DNA from: Eilatimonas milleporae
Lineage (GTDB): Bacteria; Pseudomonadota; Alphaproteobacteria; Sphingomonadales; Kordiimonadaceae
Length of the DNA stretch: 64,000 bases
NCBI RefSeq assembly: GCF_003688555.1
Contig: NZ_REFR01000009.1
Location: 124,001-188,000, forward strand
Reading direction: 5' to 3'
Shown one piece after another: positions 18,543-28,783 of this stretch (position 1 is the first letter of the stretch; each line of letters begins with the position of its first letter). Made by a program: the position numbers and the translations under genes. The notes under the pieces were generated by a model. It did not search any database, was not told where the DNA came from, and worked only from the letters and a program-made list of their open reading frames with translations.

Positions 18543-18581
18543 GCCTGCCTGAAAGTGCCGATGCCGGCATTGGCGGCAGGC
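18543..18581 (+). terminator. Nested hairpin after rpoH
   Basis: Arms GCCTGCC (18543-18549) and GGCAGGC (18575-18581) enclose a second stem TGCCG/CGGCA. It lies 26 bases after the rpoH stop, between convergent genes. There is no T-tract, so it may act with Rho, protect the mRNA 3' end, or serve both strands. Confidence 0.4.
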
Positions 18582-18676
18582 ATGCGAGTATACCGCCAAC
18601 AGGCAGTGAATGGAGGACCGGTCGGCCCCCTTTACACTCAAGGTTTTATGTTAGAGCTTCGGACCGGATGGCAAGC

Positions 18677-19273
18677 CTAGAGGTCGCCGAGGACATCATT
18701 GCCCCATTTTTCGACCAGGCCCTGTTTCTGCTGATTGATCTGTTTCAGTTTGTCTTGAGCCAGGGCCTGTATGATGATGGCCGACACCCACGGTCCGATA
18801 TACAGCAGAAGATATCCGAACGCGGCCGCACTGAACATCACGGCCAGCGCGATCATATCGGTGAAGATATTGACCATTTCACTTGGCCGCTGCCACAACA
18901 GGACCGCATAGGGCATAACGCCGGCTATGTTGCAGAAACCGACACACTGCAACCGTTCAGCCTGCCAGCGCCCGCGTCCTGTCACACCCAGAACGATGGT
19001 CGGCAAAAGGCCAACCGCCATAAGCGCCGCCACCTCCCAGCGAAAAAGGGCGATGCTGCCCAGAAGCACGGTAACAAGGGGCAAAAAACCCGATCCGTCC
19101 TGCCTGCGACGGCGCATGCGGCGGGCCGCCGCTCTCTGTGCCGGCGATCCGGCGGCCTTTTTGCCCACGCCAGCCTGGGCGGCGGGCGCCGCAGCAGACG
19201 GTGCCTGTGCCGGCGATTGTCTGGAGGCCGCCTTTTGCGATGTCGGTCTGGGTTTTACTTTCCGCCTTGGCAT
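18677..19273 (-). CDS. Membrane protein paired with the pseudokinase
   Basis: Unrecognised 198-aa protein. Residues 1-60 are cytosolic, Ala/Pro-rich and end in a strongly basic stretch (RRMRRRRQ). Four hydrophobic segments follow (FLPLVTVLLGSIALF, ALMAVGLLPTIVLGVTG, IAGVMPYAVLLW, IALAVMFSAAAFGYLLLYIG), then a hydrophilic tail with DKLKQINQQKQGLVEKW. AGGAA six bases before ATG 19273 supports the start. It follows the kinase-like gene by 49 bases on the same strand, so the two products probably work together at the inner membrane. Confidence 0.6.
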   Translation of the reverse strand: MPRRKVKPRPTSQKAASRQSPAQAPSAAAPAAQAGVGKKAAGSPAQRAAARRMRRRRQDGSGFLPLVTVLLGSIALFRWEVAALMAVGLLPTIVLGVTGRGRWQAERLQCVGFCNIAGVMPYAVLLWQRPSEMVNIFTDMIALAVMFSAAAFGYLLLYIGPWVSAIIIQALAQDKLKQINQQKQGLVEKWGNDVLGDL

Positions 19274-19322
19274 AGTGCGTTCCTAAACACCGGCCGCAGA
19301 TCGCGGCCCCGGATATTCCGGC

Positions 19323-21377
19323 CTAGAAAATCTGACTGGCTGACACCAGCAGGAAGGTGGCGAATGCCACCACCCTTGCCGCGCGATATCCCTTCTGTTG
19401 GGCTTCAGGGTCCTGCGGAGTGACCTTGCGCATCAGGCGTCCCCGTTCACGGTCCAGACGCATGATGGTGGTCCGGGCGACACCGAATTGCCGCTCGTCC
19501 TCAAGCTGGATTCTCTCCAGATTGATCTCGCTGACCAGTCGCGAAATATCGCCGCCTTTTTTCGCCTTATCCAGAAGGGATTGGACCTTTTCCCGGCGCG
19601 CACGGTCTTTCAGTCCCTTGACCGCAGGCGCCAAGCCGTCAACCACCGCTTCCGTAAGACGCGGCAGGGGCCCCAGTTGCAGACTTTGCTGTAACTGACC
19701 GAAGAAATCCGCAGTCATAACCGCAAAACGCCCTCTGTCATTCTGGGCGGAGGCAAGCTTGTAGAACACACCGTCAAGATCCTGACCGTGCGCGGCGCAA
19801 AAAGCGGCGACATGACGGTCCAGGAGCACAGTCATAACCTTTACGTCGGCACCCAGGATTTCCATCGTCTTGGTAAACTGCTTGTTGGAGGCGACCCAGA
19901 AGCGTTCAAAACGCTGGGACAGGCAGGGCAAGGCGGGGTTCATTTCGTACAGCACACGCTCCATCCCGCGCCCCAGATTCTTGCTGCGGATAAAATCGAA
20001 CATGCGTTTCATATCGTTGGCATGCTTGATCAGAACCGGGTTCCTGTCTCCAACCACTTCGGCCAGACTGGACAGAAATTTACCGTCCAGGATTTCGGAA
20101 ATCGCGGAAATGACATCGCGGTCATCACGGGCAAAGGCATCGGCCAGCATGGCAGGCAGACCGTCGATAAAAAAGGACAGGCCCCGGTATCTTATGGGGC
20201 CGACAGGATGAAGAAACAGGCAAACCCGCGTCACCATGCGGTTGTCATCGGCCTGGGATGTGGAATACGCCCCCTCGGCCGGCCGCACGCCGAGCATGGA
20301 CTCGGTGCGTTCGGTCAGCACCTCGTCCCTGAGGGCCGTCTGCGCCCAAACGGGAAAGTCGAGGGAGCGCAGGAAATGCGCCGCCTCCACCGGGTCCTGC
20401 CCGAAGGCATCGGCCAGAAGCCGCCGGTCCACATAGGCAACGCCCTTGAAATTGGTGGGCCGGCTCATGGTCCAGGCTTTCAAGCTGGTCCGCTTGGGCT
20501 TCTGCAATCCTTCGTACCAGTCAAGGATTTCCTGTGCACCCCACCGCTCTTCAAAGGCATCGGCCATCAACCCCTTGACAAGACTGCCAAGGGCGCCGGG
20601 CACATCGCGACCCCCGCTCATCGCCCAGTAAGACCCCTGATTGACCCGGGCCATCAGAAAACTGTCGCGCTGCCGCCCGGTCCATAAGGGTTGCCCGAAA
20701 TACAGACACATCAGTGTCGCACCCAGTTGGAAATAGTCGGTGGACGCACCGCCACCACCCCGGCCCGTTTCCGTTGTAAACGCGCCCTCAAGCGGTTCCA
20801 GCGCCATGGGCTGCCGGAAACCGGGCGGCATGGTGACGCACTCGCCGAGCAGAACCTCGTCACTGTCGGGTGCGGTAAAGAAAATCCGCGACGGCTGGAT
20901 AAAACGGTGTGTAATTCCCCGCTTATGCAGGCCCGCCAGGGCCTTGAGCAGTGACAGAACGATACTTTGCCGCAAACGGGTCGAATTGACGCGATTGTTC
21001 AGCTTGCCGTTCGCATCCAGCAGAACGCCGCCCGTGGGGCGCTGGAAAACGGTAACAAGGCGCTGCCTCCCGGCACCGACGGTAATCTGTGCCAGACCAC
21101 GGTCCGCAGGGCAGATCAGATTGGGCAGAGGACTGGCCCGCAGGCTTTTATAGACCTCGTTGCGTACAGCGACAGTGGGTTCCTGGACAACGCAATACAG
21201 CGACCGTCCCGGCTGATCCGAATCCTTCACGGAATAAGCCGTGCCGCCCGGAGTGTCAAACTCAGGCAGAGGCTTGTCGGTTTCCACCTTGTACCGATCT
21301 GAAAAAGCGGTACGGCCCAAGGTATTCGTATCCACAGATGTATTCACAAGCTCCGTTCCCGAGCACCAACAATCCAA
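19323..21377 (-). CDS. Membrane-tethered protein kinase-like protein, predicted pseudokinase
   Basis: A ~684-aa protein with a degenerate Ser/Thr kinase-like fold in its first ~300 residues. The catalytic-loop equivalent is GITHRFIQPSRIFF (the Asp of HRD is Phe), the DFG position reads GECVTMPP, and the strand that usually holds the ATP-binding lysine reads YCVVQEP. An activation-segment-like DYFQLGATLMCLYFGQPLW remains. The middle ~300 residues are alpha-helical and unrecognised; the C-terminus has charged helices and one membrane segment (VVAFATFLLVSASQIF). The frame opens at TTG 21377 with no clear Shine-Dalgarno; GTG 21347 after GGAG is an alternative start. Confidence 0.7.
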   Translation of the reverse strand: MDCWCSGTELVNTSVDTNTLGRTAFSDRYKVETDKPLPEFDTPGGTAYSVKDSDQPGRSLYCVVQEPTVAVRNEVYKSLRASPLPNLICPADRGLAQITVGAGRQRLVTVFQRPTGGVLLDANGKLNNRVNSTRLRQSIVLSLLKALAGLHKRGITHRFIQPSRIFFTAPDSDEVLLGECVTMPPGFRQPMALEPLEGAFTTETGRGGGGASTDYFQLGATLMCLYFGQPLWTGRQRDSFLMARVNQGSYWAMSGGRDVPGALGSLVKGLMADAFEERWGAQEILDWYEGLQKPKRTSLKAWTMSRPTNFKGVAYVDRRLLADAFGQDPVEAAHFLRSLDFPVWAQTALRDEVLTERTESMLGVRPAEGAYSTSQADDNRMVTRVCLFLHPVGPIRYRGLSFFIDGLPAMLADAFARDDRDVISAISEILDGKFLSSLAEVVGDRNPVLIKHANDMKRMFDFIRSKNLGRGMERVLYEMNPALPCLSQRFERFWVASNKQFTKTMEILGADVKVMTVLLDRHVAAFCAAHGQDLDGVFYKLASAQNDRGRFAVMTADFFGQLQQSLQLGPLPRLTEAVVDGLAPAVKGLKDRARREKVQSLLDKAKKGGDISRLVSEINLERIQLEDERQFGVARTTIMRLDRERGRLMRKVTPQDPEAQQKGYRAARVVAFATFLLVSASQIF

Positions 21378-21713
21378 ATGTGAGGCAAAATCAGTGCCAC
21401 AGTTGAGTGCGCCACTCGAACCAAAACTACTATCGTATAAATTTTATATATCTCTCAGAATATATAAACAGTCTGAATGAAAAGCAGGAAATATGCAAAT
21501 CCGGTCAAATTGAATCGATTTTAATCGAATTGATTTTGACCTGTTGCCCTAAAAGCACGCACCACTGCCCGTATGTGTCATTTAGACATACCACAGGCAT
21601 GGATATTTCCCGCACAGACCAATGGAAAATGCGGGGACAGACTTTATCCCCGCAGCAACACGGTTCATCCCGCGTACAGTTTTCAGACGTAAATACCGGA
21701 ATCCCGGTTTCGG
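21378..21713. other. 336-base AT-rich intergenic region between the pseudokinase and purA
   Basis: No gene is seen. It holds the purA terminator hairpin (21631-21653) and two inverted repeats. TTTATATAT (21443-21451) and ATATATAAA (21460-21468) are perfect arms around eight bases. TCGATT-TT-AATCGA is a second dyad at 21515-21528. Both lie on the promoter side of the pseudokinase gene and could be operators or promoter elements. Confidence 0.5.
21631..21653 (-). terminator. Intrinsic terminator-like hairpin after purA
   Basis: A perfect 7-base stem GCGGGGA/TCCCCGC with a 9-base loop, followed on the minus strand by ATTTT. It lies about 60 bases beyond the purA stop. The short T-run makes it a moderate terminator. 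Confidence 0.55.
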
Positions 21714-23018
<1,305 letters not shown>

Positions 23019-23068
23019 TCATCAATCCTGGTTGTTCCGCGCGGACCGGATATGCGGTCGCGACCGGC

Positions 23069-24244
23069 TCAGAGTGCCCGAACGGTGCCATCCCGCCAGA
23101 TATGCGAACATCCAAGCCGACGCGCCTCTTGCCCCGGCTCGGATACTTCTGTCAATCCCGCGACGGTGCGATGGCCGTCTTCGCGCAAGGCGGCGCCGAT
23201 ATCGGTGCCCGTGCCGAAAGGCAGAAAAATCTTTTCCGCCCGGTCCGCCGGCCGGACACTGGCCATCAAGCTGTCCAGATACACGGAAAATCCCGTGCTT
23301 TCCTCAAAACCGTCATCCCCGCCATCGATCAGATAGCGCCCGCCACGCGCCAGTTCTCCTTGCGCGCTGGCCGAGAACAGGGCAAAGCCGATGCCGGATT
23401 TATATTCAAATCCATGGGTTTCGCAGGGGTCGACCGTCAGCCGGACATCGTCGAGACGACGGTCAAGAGCATCGATCAACCGGCCCAGGCGGGCAACCAG
23501 CTGGCCGGCCGCACCGCTCAGGGCCAGTTCCCGCAATTGCGGGAGGACCGTATCCGCCGGCCCCGTACAGCCGATCAGCCGGGTGAACATATCGCGGCTG
23601 TGTTCCGGCACCACGGACAGACCGCCCACATCCTTTGCATCCAGGGCCTTTATCAGCGACAGACGGTCTTCCGCGTCCAGATCCAGCCGGTCCACCAGAA
23701 GACCAACAAGCGGCGCCAGCGTCAGATCGAGACTGAGACCGGCAATCCCCACTTTTTTCAGGGACGCCACGGCGAGAGCGATCACCTCGACCTCGGCCTC
23801 AAGACTGGCGCTGCCGATCAGTTCGACACCGGCCTGGATAAATTGCCGGGTGGGGCGCACCTGGCTGCCCTTTGTCCGCAGAACATTGCCGGCATAGGCC
23901 AGGCGCAAGGGACGCGGAGCGGATTTCAGCCGGGTGGCCGCCAGACGCGACATCTGTCCGGTGATATCCCCGCGCAGCGCCATGGGACGCTGTGTATCCG
24001 GGTCCATCAGGCGGAACATGGTGGCCGCGCGCACCGCTCCGGGACCGAACAGAATGCTGTCCTCATATTCCACCAGGGGCGGCGCGACACGGTCATACCC
24101 GTAGGCAAGGAAGGTTTCCATCAGGGCCGAGACCAGCCGGCCTTCCTGTTCGGCACGTGGTGCCAACTGGTCCCGGAAGCCTTCCGGCAGCAAGGCCCGG
24201 CGGGCATAGTGACCCGCCGCATTCTTTGCCATGGACTTGATCAT
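23069..24244 (-). CDS. hisZ: ATP phosphoribosyltransferase regulatory subunit
   Basis: A 391-aa paralogue of histidyl-tRNA synthetase that lacks aminoacylation function and activates the short form of HisG at the first step of histidine synthesis. The class II core is seen in LPEGFRDQLAPRAEQEGRLV, FRLMDPDTQRPMALRGDITG and LAYAGNVLRTKGSQ. It is shorter than HisS and has no C-terminal anticodon-binding domain. ATG 24244 is preceded by GGGG. It follows serA by 39 bases and precedes purA, so serine, histidine and purine genes share one strand block. Confidence 0.9.
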   Translation of the reverse strand: MIKSMAKNAAGHYARRALLPEGFRDQLAPRAEQEGRLVSALMETFLAYGYDRVAPPLVEYEDSILFGPGAVRAATMFRLMDPDTQRPMALRGDITGQMSRLAATRLKSAPRPLRLAYAGNVLRTKGSQVRPTRQFIQAGVELIGSASLEAEVEVIALAVASLKKVGIAGLSLDLTLAPLVGLLVDRLDLDAEDRLSLIKALDAKDVGGLSVVPEHSRDMFTRLIGCTGPADTVLPQLRELALSGAAGQLVARLGRLIDALDRRLDDVRLTVDPCETHGFEYKSGIGFALFSASAQGELARGGRYLIDGGDDGFEESTGFSVYLDSLMASVRPADRAEKIFLPFGTGTDIGAALREDGHRTVAGLTEVSEPGQEARRLGCSHIWRDGTVRAL

Positions 24245-24283
24245 TCGGTGGCCCCTTCGCCCCTGACGGTCATACCCAGCCTT

Positions 24284-25861
24284 CTAGAAAGACAGGCGTT
24301 TTACCTGGCGTACATGGGCGAGCGCAGCGACCTGGTCAAGCACAATATCCCTGAGGGCATCGTCAACGGCCACAAGGGCCACGGCTTCCTCGCCCTCTTC
24401 CCGGCGGCCAAGGGCAAAGGTGGCGATGTTGACGCCATTCTGACCGAGAAGCGAGCCCAGCGCCCCGATAAAGCCGGGTTTGTCGTCATTGACCACATAC
24501 AGCATGTGCGGCGCCAGTTCGGCCTCGAGCCTGACACCGTTCACTTCCACGAGGCGCGGCGCCTGATTGGAAAACAGCGTGCCGGATACCGTGCGCGTGC
24601 GCTTTTCCGTTTCCACCGTCAGACGGATCAGAGTGTGATAGTCACCCTCGCGGTCATGGCTGACTTCGGTCAGGTCGATATTGCGTTCCTTGGCGATAAC
24701 CGGTGCATTGACCATATTGACACTGTCCATCAACGGGCTGAGCAGACCGCACAATATGGCCGCCGTCAGCGGTTTCGTGTTCAACCCGGCGACATGGCCC
24801 TCATATTCCACGACAACGCGCTTCAGGCCGGTTTCCGTCAACTGTCCGGCAAAGCTGCCGATTTCGTCGGCCAGTGCCATATAGGGTTTCAGCCTGGGGG
24901 CTTCCTCCGCGCTCAAAGACGGCATGTTCAGGGCGTTCATCACCCCGCCGGTCAACAGAAAATCGGCCATTTGCTCAGCCACCTGACGGGCCACATTGAC
25001 CTGCGCCTCGGTGGTGGCGGCGCCCAGATGCGGTGTACAGATGACGCGCTCATGTCCGAAAAGCGGATTGGCGGTGGCCGGTTCCTCGGCAAACACATCC
25101 AGGGCCGCGCCGGCAACCTTGCCGCCGTCAAGGGCCTCCAGAAGCGCGGCCTCATCCACCAGACCGCCGCGCGCGCAGTTGACGATACGCACACCGTCCT
25201 TCATCCGTGCAAAGGCCTGTTTGCCGATCAGTCCGCGCGTCTGGTCGGTCAACGGTGTATGCAGGGTAATGAAATCGGCACGGGACAGCAGTTCGTCCAG
25301 ATCCACCTTGGTCACGCCAAGGTCGGCGGCCCGTTCGACGGACAGATAGGGATCATAGGCCAGGACCTTCATGCGCAGACCGAGCGCACGCTCGGCCACG
25401 ATGGACCCGATATTGCCGCAGCCGATCAGACCCAGCGTCTTGCCTGTCAGTTCAACCCCCATGAATTTGGACTTTTCCCATTTTCCTTCATGGGTCGAGG
25501 CGTTGGCCTGGGGAATCTGGCGCGCCAGCGCCATCAGCATGGCCAGTGCATGTTCGGCCGTGGTGATGGAATTGCCGAAGGGGGTGTTCATCACCACCAC
25601 GCCGGAATTGGTCGCAGCGGCCACATCGATATTGTCGACACCAATACCGGCGCGGCCGATGACCTTCAGGTTTTTCGCCGCATCCAGAATTTTCGGCGTG
25701 ACCTTGGTGGACGACCGCACCGCCAGCCCGTCATATTTGGCGATGATGGCGGCCAGCTCGTCCTTGTCCAGGCCGGGTTTGTAGTCCACATCCAGCCCGC
25801 GTTCCTTGAACACCTGTTCGGCAAGCGGGCTCATTTTGTCGGAAATCAGCACTTTGGGCAT
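24284..25861 (-). CDS. serA: D-3-phosphoglycerate dehydrogenase
   Basis: A 525-aa NAD-dependent enzyme that oxidises 3-phosphoglycerate, the first step of serine synthesis. It has the substrate domain, the Rossmann motif GLIGCGNIGSIVAERALG, the catalytic Arg/Glu/His set (VNCARGGLVDEAAL; TPHLGAATTEAQ), an intervening ASB domain and a C-terminal ACT domain (MLYVVNDDKPGFIGALGSLL) for feedback by serine. ATG 25861 is chosen because AAAGGA lies seven bases upstream; longer frames add unrelated residues. It follows serC by 99 bases, giving the serC-serA order. Confidence 0.95.
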   Translation of the reverse strand: MPKVLISDKMSPLAEQVFKERGLDVDYKPGLDKDELAAIIAKYDGLAVRSSTKVTPKILDAAKNLKVIGRAGIGVDNIDVAAATNSGVVVMNTPFGNSITTAEHALAMLMALARQIPQANASTHEGKWEKSKFMGVELTGKTLGLIGCGNIGSIVAERALGLRMKVLAYDPYLSVERAADLGVTKVDLDELLSRADFITLHTPLTDQTRGLIGKQAFARMKDGVRIVNCARGGLVDEAALLEALDGGKVAGAALDVFAEEPATANPLFGHERVICTPHLGAATTEAQVNVARQVAEQMADFLLTGGVMNALNMPSLSAEEAPRLKPYMALADEIGSFAGQLTETGLKRVVVEYEGHVAGLNTKPLTAAILCGLLSPLMDSVNMVNAPVIAKERNIDLTEVSHDREGDYHTLIRLTVETEKRTRTVSGTLFSNQAPRLVEVNGVRLEAELAPHMLYVVNDDKPGFIGALGSLLGQNGVNIATFALGRREEGEEAVALVAVDDALRDIVLDQVAALAHVRQVKRLSF

Positions 25862-25960
25862 GATCATATCCTTTGCAAATCTGTCTGCATGATGGAGGCC
25901 ATCCCGTGCCGGACACACGCCGTCCGCCGTCGCACGGAATGCCGAAATTCTTTCAGCGGG

Positions 25961-27139
25961 TCAGGCCGACGCCTTGACGGTCGCGAATGCCCAGTCCAGC
26001 CACGGCATAAGGCGGGCCATATCCTCAACCTCGACCGTACCGCCGGCCCAGAGCCGGAGACCCGGCGGGGCATCGCGGTAAGCACCGATGTCATAGGCCA
26101 CACCCTCGGCGTCCAGAAGACTGGCAAGGGTCTTGGCTTCCGCCGCCTGTTCTTCCGCGCTCAGCCCGGTGAACCACGGATCAACGATTTTCAGACAGAC
26201 GGACGTGGTGGACCGGGTTTCCGGCGCGCGGGCCAGAAAATCAACCCAGTCGGTGCGGTCGGCCCATTCGTCAATAACGGCGAAATTGGCTTCCGACCGC
26301 CTGATCATGCCCGTCAGGCCGCCCTCCTCCTCAGCCCACAAAAGGGCGTCGATATAGTCTTCCACACACAGCATGGAAGGGGTGTTGATGGTCGCGCCCT
26401 CGAAAATGCCCTCGATCAGCCGGCCGCCCTTGGTCAGACGGAAGATTTTCGGCAGCGGCCAGGGGGGCACATGGCTTTCCAGACGGTCCACGGCACGCGG
26501 TGACAGGACCAGGACGCCATGAGCGGCCTCCCCGCCCAGCACTTTCTGCCAGCTGTATGTGACCACATCCAGCTTGTCCCACGGCAGGTCCATGGCGAAG
26601 GCAGCCGAAGTGGCGTCGCAGATGGTCAGGCCGGCGCGGTCGTCCGCAATCCAGTCGCCGTCGGGCACGCGGACGCCCGATGTGGTGCCGTTCCAGGTAA
26701 AGACGATATCGCGGTCGGCATCAACCGCGTCCAAATCCGGCAGGGTTCCGTAATCGGCCTCGAACAGTCGCACGTCGTCCAGCTTCAACTGCTTGACCAC
26801 GTCGCTCACCCAGCCCTTGCCGAAGCTTTCCCAGGCCAGCATGTCGACACCACGGGCCCCCAGCAGGGACCACAGGGCCATTTCCACGGCACCGGTATCG
26901 GAGGCAGGCACGATACCGATCCGATACCCGTCGGGCACGCCGAGGATCTCGCGCGTTTTGTCGGTGGCGAATTTCAGCTTGGCCTTGCCGGGCCGGGATC
27001 GGTGTGATCGGCCAAGGGCCGCATTTTTCAGCGCCGTCTCCGCCGTCCACCCCGGACGTTTGGCACAGGGCCCGGACGAAAATTCCGGACGCAGGGGTTT
27101 AACACCCGGCTTGGCGGGTGTTTCGGTCTTCGTCGTCAT
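25961..27139 (-). CDS. serC: Phosphoserine aminotransferase
   Basis: A 392-aa PLP enzyme that converts 3-phosphohydroxypyruvate to phosphoserine. Family features are [15 protein letters not shown] at the start, [39 protein letters not shown] and the PLP lysine in [14 protein letters not shown]. This is the alphaproteobacterial long form. Its ribosome binding site GGAAGGA lies inside a small hairpin, and a structured leader with a promoter precedes it, suggesting control of translation in response to a metabolite. Confidence 0.94.
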   Translation of the reverse strand: MTTKTETPAKPGVKPLRPEFSSGPCAKRPGWTAETALKNAALGRSHRSRPGKAKLKFATDKTREILGVPDGYRIGIVPASDTGAVEMALWSLLGARGVDMLAWESFGKGWVSDVVKQLKLDDVRLFEADYGTLPDLDAVDADRDIVFTWNGTTSGVRVPDGDWIADDRAGLTICDATSAAFAMDLPWDKLDVVTYSWQKVLGGEAAHGVLVLSPRAVDRLESHVPPWPLPKIFRLTKGGRLIEGIFEGATINTPSMLCVEDYIDALLWAEEEGGLTGMIRRSEANFAVIDEWADRTDWVDFLARAPETRSTTSVCLKIVDPWFTGLSAEEQAAEAKTLASLLDAEGVAYDIGAYRDAPPGLRLWAGGTVEVEDMARLMPWLDWAFATVKASA

Positions 27140-27240
27140 ATGTCTATCCTTCCAGATAGTTGCGCTGCGTTGGGGCAGCGTGTCCCGATGAAATGCCGAC
27201 CTTGCAGACGGCTGCGTCCCGGTGGGGGGACGTACCCGTG
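27140..27240 (-). ncRNA. Structured 5' leader of serC (candidate serC-motif RNA)
   Basis: On the minus strand three hairpins precede serC: CGTCCC-loop-GGGACG (27215-27232, perfect 6-base stem), CGCTGC-loop-GCAGCG (27163-27180, perfect), and CTATC-loop-GATAG (27144-27159), whose loop holds the GGAAG of the ribosome binding site. A weaker GCCG/CGGC stem lies between. A serC-associated RNA motif is known from alphaproteobacteria, and the position fits, but I matched this by place and structure and not against the published consensus. Confidence 0.5.
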
Positions 27241-27244
27241 GCTG

Positions 27245-27272
27245 ACGCTACAGGAAGCTCGGGCCATGTCAA
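27245..27272 (-). promoter_or_regulatory. Candidate serC promoter
   Basis: On the minus strand a perfect TTGACA (27272-27267) is followed after 16 bases by TAGCGT (27250-27245). Transcription would begin just before the leader hairpins. The -10 is weak. Confidence 0.45.
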
Positions 27273-27544
27273 CGGGATTTCCCGGAAAATCGGATGGGCC
27301 GGACCATCGGATGGGCGGAAAATCAGGCGGGACTGTTTTGACGACTGTAACAAAGGCTGTGCGCCTTTGCGGGACGGCCCTTTTTAAGCACGATCATACC
27401 GGACAGCGCCTGACGGCACACCCCCATAGGTTTTTACAGCTTACGTCATAGTTTATACCTATGCCGTGATCCACTATCATCTTATAGTGGCAAATATCAC
27501 GCCCAATCATTGATTTATGAAATCCACTGATCTTGACGGAAAAC
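27273..27544. other. Divergent intergenic region between serC and the RiPP export operon
   Basis: No gene is seen. The half nearest hlyD is AT-rich and contains the inverted repeats annotated at 27425-27490. The half nearest serC lies upstream of the serC promoter and shows a short imperfect repeat (atcggatgggc occurs twice, 27289-27317). Confidence 0.5.
27425..27490 (+). promoter_or_regulatory. Promoter/operator region of the hlyD-exporter operon
   Basis: Perfect arms CATAGGT (27425-27431) and ACCTATG (27457-27463) flank a possible promoter, TTTACA (27433-27438) and TATACC (27454-27459). Directly after comes a 7-base hairpin, CCACTAT (27471-27477) and ATAGTGG (27484-27490), which would be in the early transcript or form a second operator. 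hlyD starts 54 bases later. Confidence 0.45.
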
Positions 27545-28783
27545 ATGTTTCGCAGCGAAGCCATTGAAGCCCAAAAACAAAAACTGCACGGCGACGTATT
27601 TCTGACGCAGCCCCTGCCCTTTTCCCTGATCACCCTGGCCGTGGCCGGGATTGTTTTTCTCGTCTTTTTCCTGCTTCTGAGCGGGTCTTACGCCCGCAGC
27701 GAACACGTCACGGGGCATCTGGTGCCGTCGAAAGGGCTGGTCAAACTACAGGCCAGCCAGTTCGGCACCCTGGCCGGCCTGCATATCCGCGAAGGCGATT
27801 TTGTCACCACGGGCCAGGCATTGGCGTCCATTCTGATTTCGCAAAATACGCCCGATGGCGACTCACCGACGCAAAAGGCGCTCGACGCCATTTTCCGGCA
27901 GAAAACCACGCTGCAAACCCAGATGACACTGGAACAGAACCAGTTGGAGACGGAAACCGCCCGGCTGGCGTCCGAAAGGGCCGAGGCGGCGCTGCGCATT
28001 GCCTCGCTGGACCGGCAAATTCAGCTTCAGGAACAGATCACGGCATCGGCTGAAAGTGCCTACATGGATGTGCAGGAGCTGCTGGAACGCGGCTATATCA
28101 GCAAGATCGAGTCCGAGCGGCGGCGCCAGACATGGCTGTCGCAGCAAAATCAGGAACAGCTGAAACAACAGGAACGGGCCGAAGCCCAGGCCAATCTGGA
28201 CCGGCTGAACATCCGCCTTGAACAACTGCCCAATGAAAGCAGGCAGCGGCTGGCGCGTCTCAGGTCCCAGCAATCGGAACTGGATGCCAAACAGGCGGAA
28301 CTGGAAGGCCGCCGTGCCTATGCCGTGACCTCGCCGGTGGACGGCAAGGTCGTCTCCATATCAAGCGCCGGCGTAGGCCGGTCGGTGGCCGCGGGACAAC
28401 CTCTATTGACCATTCTGCCACGGGACAGCCATCTGGAGGCGGAGCTTTTCATTCCCAGCAGAGCCGCCGGCTTTGTCGAGGAAGGGCAAGAAGTCAGACT
28501 GCTGTATGATGCGTTTCCGTATCAGCGCTTCGGCTCCTTTCCCGCGACGATCACACAGGTTACCGAAAGCATCCTGTCGCCGGAGGAAGTGCTGGCGCCC
28601 TTCGCGGTGACGCAGCCGGTATACCGGGTCAAGGCCGCGATCGGAACGGACAGCATCGACATCAACAGCCGCAGGATCGCATTGCAAAGCGGCATGACCC
28701 TTCAGGCCAATATCATTCTGGAACGGCGCTCGTTCCTTGACTGGCTTCTCGATCCCTTGCGCGCCGTCGGAGACAGATCATGA
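27545..28783 (+). CDS. HlyD-family membrane fusion protein of the RiPP exporter
   Basis: A 412-aa periplasmic adaptor that should link the inner-membrane ABC exporter to an outer-membrane TolC channel encoded elsewhere. It has a short cytosolic N-terminus, one membrane helix (LITLAVAGIVFLVFFLLL), a lipoyl half (GTLAGLHIREGDFVTTGQAL), a long coiled coil of about 150 residues rich in Gln/Glu/Arg, the second lipoyl half (SPVDGKVVSIS) and a beta-barrel domain (LEAELFIPSRAAGFVEEGQE). The closest type is the colicin V/CvaA-like adaptor. ATG 27545 is preferred over the TTG at 27533. Its stop overlaps the exporter ATG by four bases. Confidence 0.88.
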   Translation: MFRSEAIEAQKQKLHGDVFLTQPLPFSLITLAVAGIVFLVFFLLLSGSYARSEHVTGHLVPSKGLVKLQASQFGTLAGLHIREGDFVTTGQALASILISQNTPDGDSPTQKALDAIFRQKTTLQTQMTLEQNQLETETARLASERAEAALRIASLDRQIQLQEQITASAESAYMDVQELLERGYISKIESERRRQTWLSQQNQEQLKQQERAEAQANLDRLNIRLEQLPNESRQRLARLRSQQSELDAKQAELEGRRAYAVTSPVDGKVVSISSAGVGRSVAAGQPLLTILPRDSHLEAELFIPSRAAGFVEEGQEVRLLYDAFPYQRFGSFPATITQVTESILSPEEVLAPFAVTQPVYRVKAAIGTDSIDINSRRIALQSGMTLQANIILERRSFLDWLLDPLRAVGDRS

